Origin: Labilithrix luteola
Lineage (GTDB): Bacteria; Myxococcota_A; Polyangia; Polyangiales; Polyangiaceae
Length of the DNA: 8,553 bases
Assembly (NCBI GenBank): GCA_026225435.1
Contig: JAMFST010000135.1
Coordinates: 1-8,553 of the forward strand
Direction: 5' to 3'
The notes beneath the pieces are model-generated. The model worked only from the letters and a program-made list of their open reading frames with translations, did not search any database and had not been told where the DNA came from. Shown here piece by piece: positions 1-6,385 of this stretch. Made by a program: the position numbers and the translations under genes. The first letter of the stretch is position 1; every line of letters begins with the position of its first letter.

Positions 1-637
1 CCATGTAGCCGGCGGTGCCGATCGTCGTGCCGACCGCGGTCGCGTGCTCGCCCGAGCCGCTGCCGACGTCGGCGAACTCGCCGTCGTCCTCGCCGATCAG
101 CTTGGCGACGCCCCAGTCGAGGATGTAGACCTCGCCGAAGTCGCCGAGCATGATGTTCGCCGGCTTGAGATCGCGGTGGATGATGCCGATGGCGTGGCAG
201 GCCGCGAGGCAGTCGAGCACCGCATCGCAGATGTACAGAACATCCGGGATGGGCATGGTGCGACCGGCCTTCTTCCAGTGGTCGCGGACCGTGCCCCCTT
301 CGAGCAGCTCCATGATCAGGAAGGGCTCTTCCTGCTCGGTCATGTCGTCGTCGAGGACCTGGACGGTCGCCGGGTGACCGACCTTGTTCGAGACGTACGC
401 CTCGCGGAGGAAGCGCTCGCAGATGGTCTCCTCGCGAGCGAAGTCGATGTGGAGGATCTTCAGCGCCGCGCGCTGGCCGTTCCTGTGCGAGGCCGCGAAG
501 ACCGCGGCCATGCCGCCGACGCCCAGCAGCGACTCGAGGGTCCACTTCCCCTTGATGATGGAGCCCACCCGCTGGGCCGGACCGATCTCCTCGCCCGACA
601 GCGCCTGCTGCTGCAACTGATTAGTGGGATCGGCCAA
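1..637 (-). CDS. Hanks-type Ser/Thr protein kinase, N-terminal part (cut by window edge)
   Basis: Encodes the first 212 residues of a eukaryotic-like Ser/Thr kinase, which transfers ATP phosphate to protein Ser/Thr. Visible kinase motifs, in order: glycine loop GVGGMAAVF (39-47), ATP-anchoring Lys60 in AALKIL, a likely helix-C Glu79 (RFLREA), hinge region MELLEGG (109-115), catalytic loop HRDLKPAN (154-161), metal-binding DWG (174-176, in place of DFG), and the start of the activation segment GTAGYM (207-212), after which the window ends. The kinase domain starts near residue 30, so there is no large N-terminal domain; whatever follows the catalytic domain is unseen. No ATG precedes the domain in this frame. 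I chose TTG at 637 because a TAG stop lies three codons upstream and a GAGGGGG ribosome-binding site fits; TTG at 616 is the alternative. It lies 193 bp downstream of the ATPase-like gene on the same strand and may have its own promoter. Family call is firm; exact start and substrate are not. Confidence 0.92.
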   Translation of the reverse strand, partial: MADPTNQLQQQALSGEEIGPAQRVGSIIKGKWTLESLLGVGGMAAVFAASHRNGQRAALKILHIDFAREETICERFLREAYVSNKVGHPATVQVLDDDMTEQEEPFLIMELLEGGTVRDHWKKAGRTMPIPDVLYICDAVLDCLAACHAIGIIHRDLKPANIMLGDFGEVYILDWGVAKLIGEDDGEFADVGSGSGEHATAVGTTIGTAGYM

Positions 638-649
638 ACGGGTCTAACG

Positions 650-656
650 CCCCCTC
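650..656 (-). promoter_or_regulatory. Ribosome-binding site supporting the TTG start of the kinase
   Basis: Reads GAGGGGG on the minus strand, 12 nt before the TTG at 637. The spacing is at the long end of normal, but there is no comparable purine run before the next in-frame TTG at 616, so this decides the start choice. Confidence 0.5.
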
Positions 657-694
657 GACAACGCAAGCTGACTGGGCTGGGGTGGTCAGTGAGA

Positions 695-723
695 AAGATA
701 TCAGCACAGACCGGACGCGTCAG
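695..723 (-). promoter_or_regulatory. Possible sigma-70-like promoter for the kinase gene
   Basis: On the minus strand, CTGACG (723-718) and TATCTT (700-695) are separated by exactly 17 bp, matching 8 of 12 positions of TTGACA/TATAAT. It is the most A+T-rich spot of the gap between the ATPase-like gene and the kinase gene. It would give a leader of roughly 50 nt including the GAGGGGG site. Promoter consensus in a GC-rich genome of unknown lineage is uncertain, so this is only a candidate. Confidence 0.35.
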
Positions 724-792
724 CCTTCTGTGCTCCGCCAAGTCGCGAGGGTCGGCCACCAGGGTCCACGGAGGCCGGTCGGGAGGCGCGTC

Positions 793-831
793 ACCCGGTC
801 GTCACCGCCGGGTCAGCGACGGGTCGGCGGT
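793..831. other. Two overlapping inverted repeats at the 3' end of the ATPase-like gene
   Basis: ACCCGG (793-798) pairs with CCGGGT (808-813), and ACCGCCG (804-810) pairs with CGGCGGT (825-831). The two stems share bases 808-810, so they cannot form together. The second touches the stop codon of the ATPase-like gene. No T-run follows on the minus strand, so this is not a canonical intrinsic terminator. It could weaken readthrough into the kinase gene or be chance in GC-rich DNA. Confidence 0.25.
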
Positions 832-3455
832 CAGCCTCGCGGCTTTTGCCCGGGAAGAGGGCGGACAGTGGTCGCCGCGGCCACACGCTCGGCGAGGACG
901 GACCCGGCGAAGGCGGCGAAGGCGGCGACCCACAGGGGGGCGAGGGCGAAGGCGATGGCGAGGAGGCCAGCCCCCGCCGGGACCAGGCCGGCGATGAGCG
1001 CCACCCGGGAACGCTCGTGGACCCGGCGAGCCAGGGCGAGGGCGAGCGCCGCGTCACGGACGTCCTCGGAGGCGAGGCTGGCGGTCCACTCGCCGGGGGA
1101 CGAGCCCGCCGCTCCGAGCGCGATCGACACGTCGGCGGCGCCGAGAGCGGCGTCGTCGTCCTTCGGTCGGCCGATGACCGCGACGATGTGCCCACCTTCG
1201 CCGAGCGCCCGGACCTCGGTCCCGCGGTCGGCGGGGAGCACCTCGGGACGGATGTGGTCGAGGTCGAGCGCCCGGGCGACGGTCTCGCAGGTCTCGCGGG
1301 CGTCGCCCGTGAGCAGGACCGGCTCGATGCGGGCGTCGTGGAGGTGGCGGATGGCCCCCTGGGCTCCGGGGCGCAGGCCATCCTGCAGGGCGGCGAGACC
1401 GACGAGCCGCTGATCGAGCGCCACCAGGAGCACGTTGCGCCCCTCGGCTTCCAGCTCGCTCACCCGGGCGTCCGCCTTGGCGACGCTGACCTTCTCCTGG
1501 AGGAGGAAGGCCCGCGATCCGACCAGGAGCTTCTCGCCGCTGGCCGCGAGCGCGCTCACCCCGAGGCCGGGATGGGCGATGGCGCTGCGGACGTCGTCGG
1601 CCCGCTCCCCCCGGGCGCGCGCGCCGCGTTGCAGCGAGGCGGCGAGCGACTCTCCCACCGCCGAGTAAGCCCCGGCGGCGAGGGCCAGGATGCGCAGCGG
1701 GTCGACGGCGTTCGCGCCGTTCCCGGCCGGATCTTCGTGGAGCGACTCGAGGACGACGATCTCCGGATCGCCCAGGAGCAGCGTCCCGTGGGCGCAGACG
1801 ACGGCGATGTCCACGCGGCCGGCGCGCTCGAAGGCCAGCGCGTCCTTGTAGACGATGCCGCGCCCGAGCGACGCCAGGTGCCCGGCGGTGTGCAGGTCGG
1901 CGACGGCGCGGACGATGGCCAGCGCGGCGATCGCCCCACCGGCGGCGGCGGCCGCTCCGAGCGCCTCGGCGACGCCGGCGTGGGTGAGATAGGCGCCGAT
2001 GCCGACGAAGAGCGCGACGCCGACCGAGCCGCGCTCGAGGATCTGCGCCGCGAGCCGGACCATCGGGGCGTGCTGCTCGATCGCGCCGGCGCCGCTGGTG
2101 AGCTTGCGGAAGGCGCGGTCGTTGCTGGTCCAGGCCGTGGTCACGCGCAGCGAACCGGAGATGACCTTGGCGCCGGCGACGAGCGCGTCCCCTTCCCGCT
2201 TCTCGACCGGCTCCGGAGCGATGGCGCCGCCGAAGGCGCCGGCCGGAAGCGCCCAGGGGATGATCGTCGCCTCGCCGCCACCGACGGCGCCGTCGACCGG
2301 GCAGACGTCGCCGGCCGAGAGGATGACCGTCTCGCCCGGCTTCACCCGGTCGGTGCCGACGGTCTCGACGAGGTCGTTGCGCACGACCCGCACCGGGACC
2401 TCGAGCGCGGCGGCGATCGCCTGGCGCGACGCAGCGGTCCGTTGCCGGCGCGCGGAGAAGAGGAGGTCCCCGGCAAGGAGCGCGGCGGCGAGCATTCCGG
2501 CGGAGATGGCCAGGCCGGCGCGATGAACGTCGTTCGACTCGTCGAGCTGGGCGACGACGGCCGCGGCCAGCGCGAGCACGAGGATCGCTTCGCGAAATCC
2601 GCGCGCGCCGGGGAGGCGCCCTTCGCTCGACGCGCCGACGACGAGCGCCAGCAGCGTGGCCAGACCCGCGACCACCAGATCGAGCGGGACACCGGACGGA
2701 GCGAAGCGCGTCGCCAGGACCGTCCCGAGCCCGGCGGCGATTCCGAGGACGCGCAGGAGCACCGGCATCCGCCCCGAGCCGCCCGCTGCCGCCACCGCGC
2801 GCGACGTGGACGACTTCGCCGCGGCGGCCAGCGGCGCCGACGGAGCACGGCTGGTGCGACGCGACTCGTCCTCGTCGAAGATCAGCGCCGCGGTCGGCAC
2901 GTCGAGGGTCTGCTCCTCCGGCGACGGCGGATCGGTGTCGCGGCGCGGCTCGTCGTCGTCGTCGTCGTCGAGCGGCTCCTCGTCGTCGCGGTCTCGCTCG
3001 CGCGAATCGGTCTCCCGCTCGAGCTCGTCGTAGAGACGCACCGGCGGGAGCACCATCGGCTCGGTCGGCTCCGGCGGCTCGGGCTCTCGCAGCACGCTCG
3101 CCGGCAACATGTCGGCGTCGGCCGGATACAGGCTCGGCCGCGGCGCCGGCGGGAGCAGAGAGTCGCGGCTCGCCCGGCGCATCGCCTCCTGCACGGCGGC
3201 TTCTTCCTCGGCCAGGCCGTCGCTGGCCGGCCCCGCCATGACCACCTTGGGCGGCTCCGCGGTGACGCTGTCGTCCTCGTAGAGGGCCGCCTGCGTCAGC
3301 GCGCCGAGGAACTTGACCTTGCAGGCGCGGTCACAGAAGTAGCGGAAGCCACCGGTGAGGATGGCCACCTCGCCGGCGCGCAGCGGGTCGACCGCCTTGC
3401 CGCACGCCGGGCAGCGCGACTCCTCGGAAACGGCGCTGGGATCCGCGGCGGTCAC
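831..3455 (-). CDS. Degenerate P-type (P1B-like) ATPase pseudoenzyme with N-terminal TRASH/YHS-like Cys4 domain
   Basis: An 874-residue membrane protein with a GTG start. Residues 15-50 form a treble-clef-like Cys4 motif (CPAC at 15-18, FCDRAC at 40-45) resembling TRASH/YHS metal-binding domains. Residues 120-200 are a Pro/Asp/Glu-rich linker with six consecutive Asp at 163-168. Hydrophobic segments near 230-250, 256-276, 290-304, 313-333, 476-494, 498-518, 816-838 and 839-859 match the eight-helix P1B layout. The soluble parts align with a P1B pump: PVDG 386-389, EGD 421-423, GRG 531-533, G557-T558-L559, GLGV 630-633, TGD 716-718, and AADVSIALG 773-781. The catalytic residues do not: DKTGT reads C554-A-H-G-T, CPC reads I514-V-R, TGE is absent, the N-domain HP reads V600-G, and GDGxND reads GRPKDD (762-767). 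Normal ion pumping by an Asp-phosphate intermediate is therefore not expected. A regulatory, sensing or scaffold role is inference. It starts 17 bp after argD. The frame is intact with strong third-position G/C, arguing against simple decay. Confidence 0.85.
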   Translation of the reverse strand: MTAADPSAVSEESRCPACGKAVDPLRAGEVAILTGGFRYFCDRACKVKFLGALTQAALYEDDSVTAEPPKVVMAGPASDGLAEEEAAVQEAMRRASRDSLLPPAPRPSLYPADADMLPASVLREPEPPEPTEPMVLPPVRLYDELERETDSRERDRDDEEPLDDDDDDEPRRDTDPPSPEEQTLDVPTAALIFDEDESRRTSRAPSAPLAAAAKSSTSRAVAAAGGSGRMPVLLRVLGIAAGLGTVLATRFAPSGVPLDLVVAGLATLLALVVGASSEGRLPGARGFREAILVLALAAAVVAQLDESNDVHRAGLAISAGMLAAALLAGDLLFSARRQRTAASRQAIAAALEVPVRVVRNDLVETVGTDRVKPGETVILSAGDVCPVDGAVGGGEATIIPWALPAGAFGGAIAPEPVEKREGDALVAGAKVISGSLRVTTAWTSNDRAFRKLTSGAGAIEQHAPMVRLAAQILERGSVGVALFVGIGAYLTHAGVAEALGAAAAAGGAIAALAIVRAVADLHTAGHLASLGRGIVYKDALAFERAGRVDIAVVCAHGTLLLGDPEIVVLESLHEDPAGNGANAVDPLRILALAAGAYSAVGESLAASLQRGARARGERADDVRSAIAHPGLGVSALAASGEKLLVGSRAFLLQEKVSVAKADARVSELEAEGRNVLLVALDQRLVGLAALQDGLRPGAQGAIRHLHDARIEPVLLTGDARETCETVARALDLDHIRPEVLPADRGTEVRALGEGGHIVAVIGRPKDDDAALGAADVSIALGAAGSSPGEWTASLASEDVRDAALALALARRVHERSRVALIAGLVPAGAGLLAIAFALAPLWVAAFAAFAGSVLAERVAAATTVRPLPGQKPRG
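2950..2970. repeat. TCG trinucleotide microsatellite (7 units) coding the poly-Asp linker
   Basis: Seven perfect TCG units on the plus strand. Read on the minus strand in frame they give the GAC codons of Asp163-Asp168 of the ATPase-like protein. Gain or loss of units would change linker length without shifting frame. Confidence 0.9.
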
Positions 3456-3472
3456 GACTGCGCTTCGCTCGC

Positions 3473-4696
3473 TCAGGCCTGCGCCAGCTGCTCGACCACC
3501 TGGCGCACGGCGGCGACGCCTTCGCGCAGCTCGGCCTCGGTGACCACCAGCGGCGGCGCGAAGCGCAGCACGCGATCGCCGGCGGCGATCACCAGCACGC
3601 CGAGCTCCTGGATCTTGGGGAGCACGTCGCGGGCGACGAAGCCCGGGTGCATGGCGAGCCCCTGGAGGAGCCCCTTGCCGCGCTGCCCCTCGCAGACCTT
3701 GGGCACGTCGCGCGCGAGCTTCTGCAGCTCCTCGGTGAGGAAGCGCCCCTTGGTCTCCGCCCCTTCGGTGAGCTTCTCGTCGTCGACGATCTTGAGGACG
3801 GCGAGCGCCGCGGCGCTGGCGAGCGCGTTGCCGCCGAACGTCGACCCGTGGGTGCCGCCCGGGAGGTCGCCAGCGAGCGACTCGCGCGTGAGCATGGCGC
3901 CGATGGGGAAGCCGCCGCCGAGCCCCTTGGCCAGGGTGACCGCGTCGGGGAGCACGCCGGCCTGCTGGCAGGCGAGGAACGAGCCGAGACGACCGATGCC
4001 GGTCTGGATCTCGTCCATGATGAGGAGCGCGCCGTGGCGATCGCAGAGGTCGCGCAGGCCCTTGAGGAACCCCTCGGGCGCGGGGAGGACGCCGCCTTCC
4101 CCCTGGATCGCCTCGGCGATGACCGCGGCGATCTCGTCGCCGCCGCTGCCGGAAAACGCCGCCTCCACCGCGGCGAGATCGCCGTAAGGGACGTGGGTCA
4201 CGCCGCCGAAGTAGTCACCGAAGCCCTCGCGGTACTTGGGGGTGCCGGTCATCGACAGCGCGCCCATGGTCCGCCCGTGGAAGGCGTTGTCGAAGGCGAG
4301 GATGCGGGTGCGCTTCGGCTGGTTCAGGCGGTGGAAGTGGTAGCGGGCGAGCTTGAGGACCGCCTCGTTGGCCTCCGTGCCGGAGTTGCAGAAGAAGGCG
4401 CGATCGAGGCCGGTGCGGCGGCACAGCTCGTCCGCCAGGAGCACGTTCGGCTCGTTGTAGAAGTAGTTGGAGACGTGCATGAGCGTCGCCGCCTGCTCGC
4501 CGATGACCCGCGCGAGCGCCGGGTGCGAGTGCCCCACCGAGCAGACCGCGACGCCGCCGGCCAGGTCGAGGAAGCGCCTCCCTTCCACGTCCCACACCTC
4601 GCAGCCCTTGCCGCGCGCGAGCACGAAAGGGGCGGGCTTGTAGTTGCCGTAGAGGCGCGCACGCGCCACGCGGAGAAGGTCGGCGTTGGTGGCCAT
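3473..4696 (-). CDS. argD: ArgD-type class III aminotransferase (acetylornithine aminotransferase)
   Basis: A 407-residue PLP enzyme, the usual length for acetylornithine aminotransferase, which converts N-acetylglutamate semialdehyde and glutamate to N-acetylornithine and 2-oxoglutarate in arginine synthesis (cytosolic). Class III fold-type I motifs are all present: phosphate-binding NSGTEAN (104-110), FHGRTMGALSMTG (139-151), the Asp that contacts the PLP ring nitrogen in DEIQTGIGRLG (D228), the Schiff-base Lys257 in TLAKGLGGGFPIG, THGSTFGGN (282-290) and the substrate-side Arg378 in VLRFAPPL. The ATG start is supported by AAGGTGG just upstream. It follows the small hypothetical gene by 57 bp and precedes the ATPase-like gene by 17 bp. 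No other arginine-synthesis gene is in view, so a related activity (succinylornithine, ornithine or other omega-amino acid transaminase) cannot be excluded; the overall pattern fits ArgD best. Confidence 0.88.
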   Translation of the reverse strand: MATNADLLRVARARLYGNYKPAPFVLARGKGCEVWDVEGRRFLDLAGGVAVCSVGHSHPALARVIGEQAATLMHVSNYFYNEPNVLLADELCRRTGLDRAFFCNSGTEANEAVLKLARYHFHRLNQPKRTRILAFDNAFHGRTMGALSMTGTPKYREGFGDYFGGVTHVPYGDLAAVEAAFSGSGGDEIAAVIAEAIQGEGGVLPAPEGFLKGLRDLCDRHGALLIMDEIQTGIGRLGSFLACQQAGVLPDAVTLAKGLGGGFPIGAMLTRESLAGDLPGGTHGSTFGGNALASAAALAVLKIVDDEKLTEGAETKGRFLTEELQKLARDVPKVCEGQRGKGLLQGLAMHPGFVARDVLPKIQELGVLVIAAGDRVLRFAPPLVVTEAELREGVAAVRQVVEQLAQA

Positions 4697-4700
4697 GGCG

Positions 4701-4707
4701 CCACCTT
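4701..4707 (-). promoter_or_regulatory. Shine-Dalgarno site of argD
   Basis: Reads AAGGTGG on the minus strand, 4 nt before the ATG at 4696. It fixes the argD start and lies in the 57-bp gap after the small hypothetical gene. Confidence 0.65.
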
Positions 4708-4753
4708 GTAGGCCGGTCAGGCGCGCCCGGCAAACGCGACGATCGGGGTCGTC

Positions 4754-4969
4754 CTAGAAGGCGTGCTGCAGCACTCCGAGAAGCGCCCTGGCGCGGTCGA
4801 AACCGCACGGTTCGCCGCGCGAGGCGGTGCCGAGGGCGTCGAGGCAGGCGTCGCACACCGCTTGCTGGCGGGCGGCCACCTCCGGGCACCCTTGCGGGTC
4901 GATGCGGGCGTAGAGCTCACCCAGGCGCGCGAAGCCCGCCGTGAGGAACGCCTGCTTCTCGAGGTTCAT
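4754..4969 (-). CDS. Small hypothetical protein, 71 aa, four cysteines
   Basis: I do not recognise a family. Nearly all codons end in G or C, as in the neighbouring real genes, which is the main reason to accept it as coding. The protein is predicted soluble, with no signal peptide or membrane segment. It has a helical-looking N-terminus (LEKQAFLTAGFARLGELYAR), then Cys28, a C-D-A-C pair (Cys39, Cys42) and Cys55. The spacing could hold a metal or disulfides, but this is speculative. It lies 39 bp after the YaiO-like gene, in the same reading frame as that gene, and 57 bp before argD. There is no convincing Shine-Dalgarno before the ATG, so it may be translated by coupling to the upstream gene or start elsewhere. 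Confidence 0.6.
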   Translation of the reverse strand: MNLEKQAFLTAGFARLGELYARIDPQGCPEVAARQQAVCDACLDALGTASRGEPCGFDRARALLGVLQHAF

Positions 4970-5008
4970 CGAGCAGGAGAACGGCAGCCCCGCGCCAGAC
5001 TTTACCCT

Positions 5009-6304
5009 TCACCAGCGCAGGTAACCGCCGAGCTCGAAGGAGACGATCTGGATGGTGGCCGAGCCGCCGAAGCGATCCTCGAAGGTCACCACCGGGCGCA
5101 AGCCGAACACCGGGCGGGCGTGGAAGGTCCAGTCGGCGTAGGCGCTGGCGACGTGCGAGCGGTAGGTGTCGAGCGCGGTCAGCGCCGGGTTGGCGTCGAG
5201 CTCGGCGCCGTAGGTGTAGGTGACGTCGAGCTCGAGATCCGGCCGGGCGTTCCAGGCGACGAGCCCTCCGACCGCCGCCGCCGGCGTGGTGCTGGCGTCG
5301 CTGGTGGCGGTCGACGGCAGGTGAACGAGCGAGAGCCAGCCGCGCGCATCGAGCCGCAAGCGCGGCAGCACCTGGAAGCCAATCGAAGGCGCCAGCGTCT
5401 CCACCGTCTGCCCGCTGTCGTAGTGCCAGAAGGCGGCGGAGAGGAAGCTGCCGAGAAACGGCGTGATCGGCGCGACGCCGAAGGCGCGGACCGCGATGTC
5501 CGGGATGGTCGTCGCCGGTCCACCAGGCGTCACCTCGAGGCCGATCAGCGTCGCGGTCGACGGGTGGTACGCGACGCTCACCGGGTAACGCCCGTCGGTC
5601 TGCGCGGCCACATCGGGGAGGCCCGGTCGGTGCAGGATCTGCGCGCCGGCGGAGATCTCGAAGCGCCCGATCCGCTGCATCGCCTGCGCGGTCCACCACT
5701 CGATATCCTGGTAGCCGCCGGGGTAGCGGTCGTAGCGGACGGTGATCCGCCCTTCGCCCAGGGTCATGGCGTTGCGCATGTCGCGCAGATCCGGATCGTC
5801 CGGCGCGTAGGCCGCGGCCTCGTCGGCCAGGCGCGCGGCCTGCGTCGCGTCCCCCTGGCGGTAGAGGATCTGCGCCTTGCGCGCGAGCAGCGGAGGCGAC
5901 TTCGGGCGCCGCGCCAGCCCTTCGCGCAGGAGCGCCTCCGCCTCGTCGCTCCGCCCTTGCCACACCAGCAGATCGGCGAACCCGGCGCGCACGTCGTCGT
6001 CCTCCGGATGCGCACCGAGCGCGCTGCGGTACTCGCGCTCGGAGAGCCGCCAGCAGCCTTCCCAGGCGTCGATCCGGGCGAGGCCGTAGAGCGCTTCACT
6101 GTCCTGGCGCGAGCTCGAGAGCAACGTGAGGTACACGGCGCGCGCGTCGGGCCAGCGGTTGGCGAACGTCAGCCGCTGCCCCTCGGCGATGCGCTCGTCA
6201 TGGGTCGTGGCGGCGGGCATGTAGTCGCTGACCGGACATCGCACCTTCGATTCCGCGAAGGTCGGGCGAGAAAGAGCCGTAACCGTCAGTACAAGCCCGA
6301 CCAC
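5009..6304 (-). CDS. YaiO-like outer-membrane protein: signal peptide, TPR region, C-terminal beta-barrel
   Basis: 431 residues from a GTG start. Residues 2-17 form a hydrophobic leader ending P-T-F-A, consistent with signal peptidase cleavage before Glu18. Residues about 34-175 are tetratricopeptide-like helical repeats (for example the stretches around ARAVYLTLL, LSEREYRSAL, AEALLREGLA and AARLADEAAA), which would lie in the periplasm. From about residue 185 the sequence alternates polar and hydrophobic residues in short amphipathic strands and ends SFELGGYLRW, with a terminal aromatic as expected for an outer-membrane barrel. This TPR-then-barrel order is that of the YaiO family. The divergent neighbour is a processive glycosyltransferase, suggesting a role in glycan export or modification at the outer membrane (inference). 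Start caveats: the GTG-initiated leader lacks N-terminal positive charges, no Shine-Dalgarno is evident, and the first ATG (6220) would lose the signal peptide. An ATG at 6329 is out of frame. Confidence 0.75.
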   Translation of the reverse strand: MVGLVLTVTALSRPTFAESKVRCPVSDYMPAATTHDERIAEGQRLTFANRWPDARAVYLTLLSSSRQDSEALYGLARIDAWEGCWRLSEREYRSALGAHPEDDDVRAGFADLLVWQGRSDEAEALLREGLARRPKSPPLLARKAQILYRQGDATQAARLADEAAAYAPDDPDLRDMRNAMTLGEGRITVRYDRYPGGYQDIEWWTAQAMQRIGRFEISAGAQILHRPGLPDVAAQTDGRYPVSVAYHPSTATLIGLEVTPGGPATTIPDIAVRAFGVAPITPFLGSFLSAAFWHYDSGQTVETLAPSIGFQVLPRLRLDARGWLSLVHLPSTATSDASTTPAAAVGGLVAWNARPDLELDVTYTYGAELDANPALTALDTYRSHVASAYADWTFHARPVFGLRPVVTFEDRFGGSATIQIVSFELGGYLRW

Positions 6305-6330
6305 CCGGCGTGTCGGGAGTTGTCGCCATC

Positions 6331-6360
6331 TTGCCGGGTTTTCCCGCGCTACTCTACACT
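6331..6360 (+). promoter_or_regulatory. Possible promoter of the glycosyltransferase gene in the divergent intergenic region
   Basis: TTGCCG (6331-6336) and TACACT (6355-6360) are separated by 18 bp, with partial match to sigma-70 elements. Transcription would begin about 20 nt before the ATG at 6386. The whole divergent region is only 81 bp (6305-6385), so control sites for both directions must overlap here or in the coding starts. I saw no clear opposite-strand promoter. Confidence 0.35.
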
Positions 6361-6385
6361 TGGCGGTCCGGTCCCGACTCCGATC

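Noticed and set aside
460..759. Minus-strand 99-codon ORF overlapping the kinase start
   Set aside because: It is in a different frame from the kinase motifs and has no domain; the kinase frame with TTG start explains the region.
831..3455. Functional heavy-metal exporting ATPase
   Set aside because: Overall fold and topology fit, but the phosphorylation, actuator, ion-binding and hinge motifs are missing, so normal transport is not supported.
846..4187. Very long plus-strand ORF (over 1100 codons) opposite the ATPase-like gene and argD
   Set aside because: Its product is Arg/Gly/Glu-rich low-complexity sequence without domains. It is the antisense shadow expected in high-GC DNA, while the minus strand encodes recognisable proteins.
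3647..4711. Plus-strand 354-codon ORF opposite argD
   Set aside because: Antisense shadow; all class III aminotransferase motifs are on the minus strand.
4738..4753. Short inverted repeat (GACGA...TCGTC) after the small gene
   Set aside because: Only a 5-bp stem and no T-run; too weak to call a terminator, and argD starts 57 bp after the small gene.
4763..6385. Upstream extension of the glycosyltransferase frame
   Set aside because: The frame is open, but this part runs antisense to the small gene and the YaiO-like gene, has no domain, and would put about 540 unrelated residues before the first membrane helix. The ATG at 6386 fits the family.
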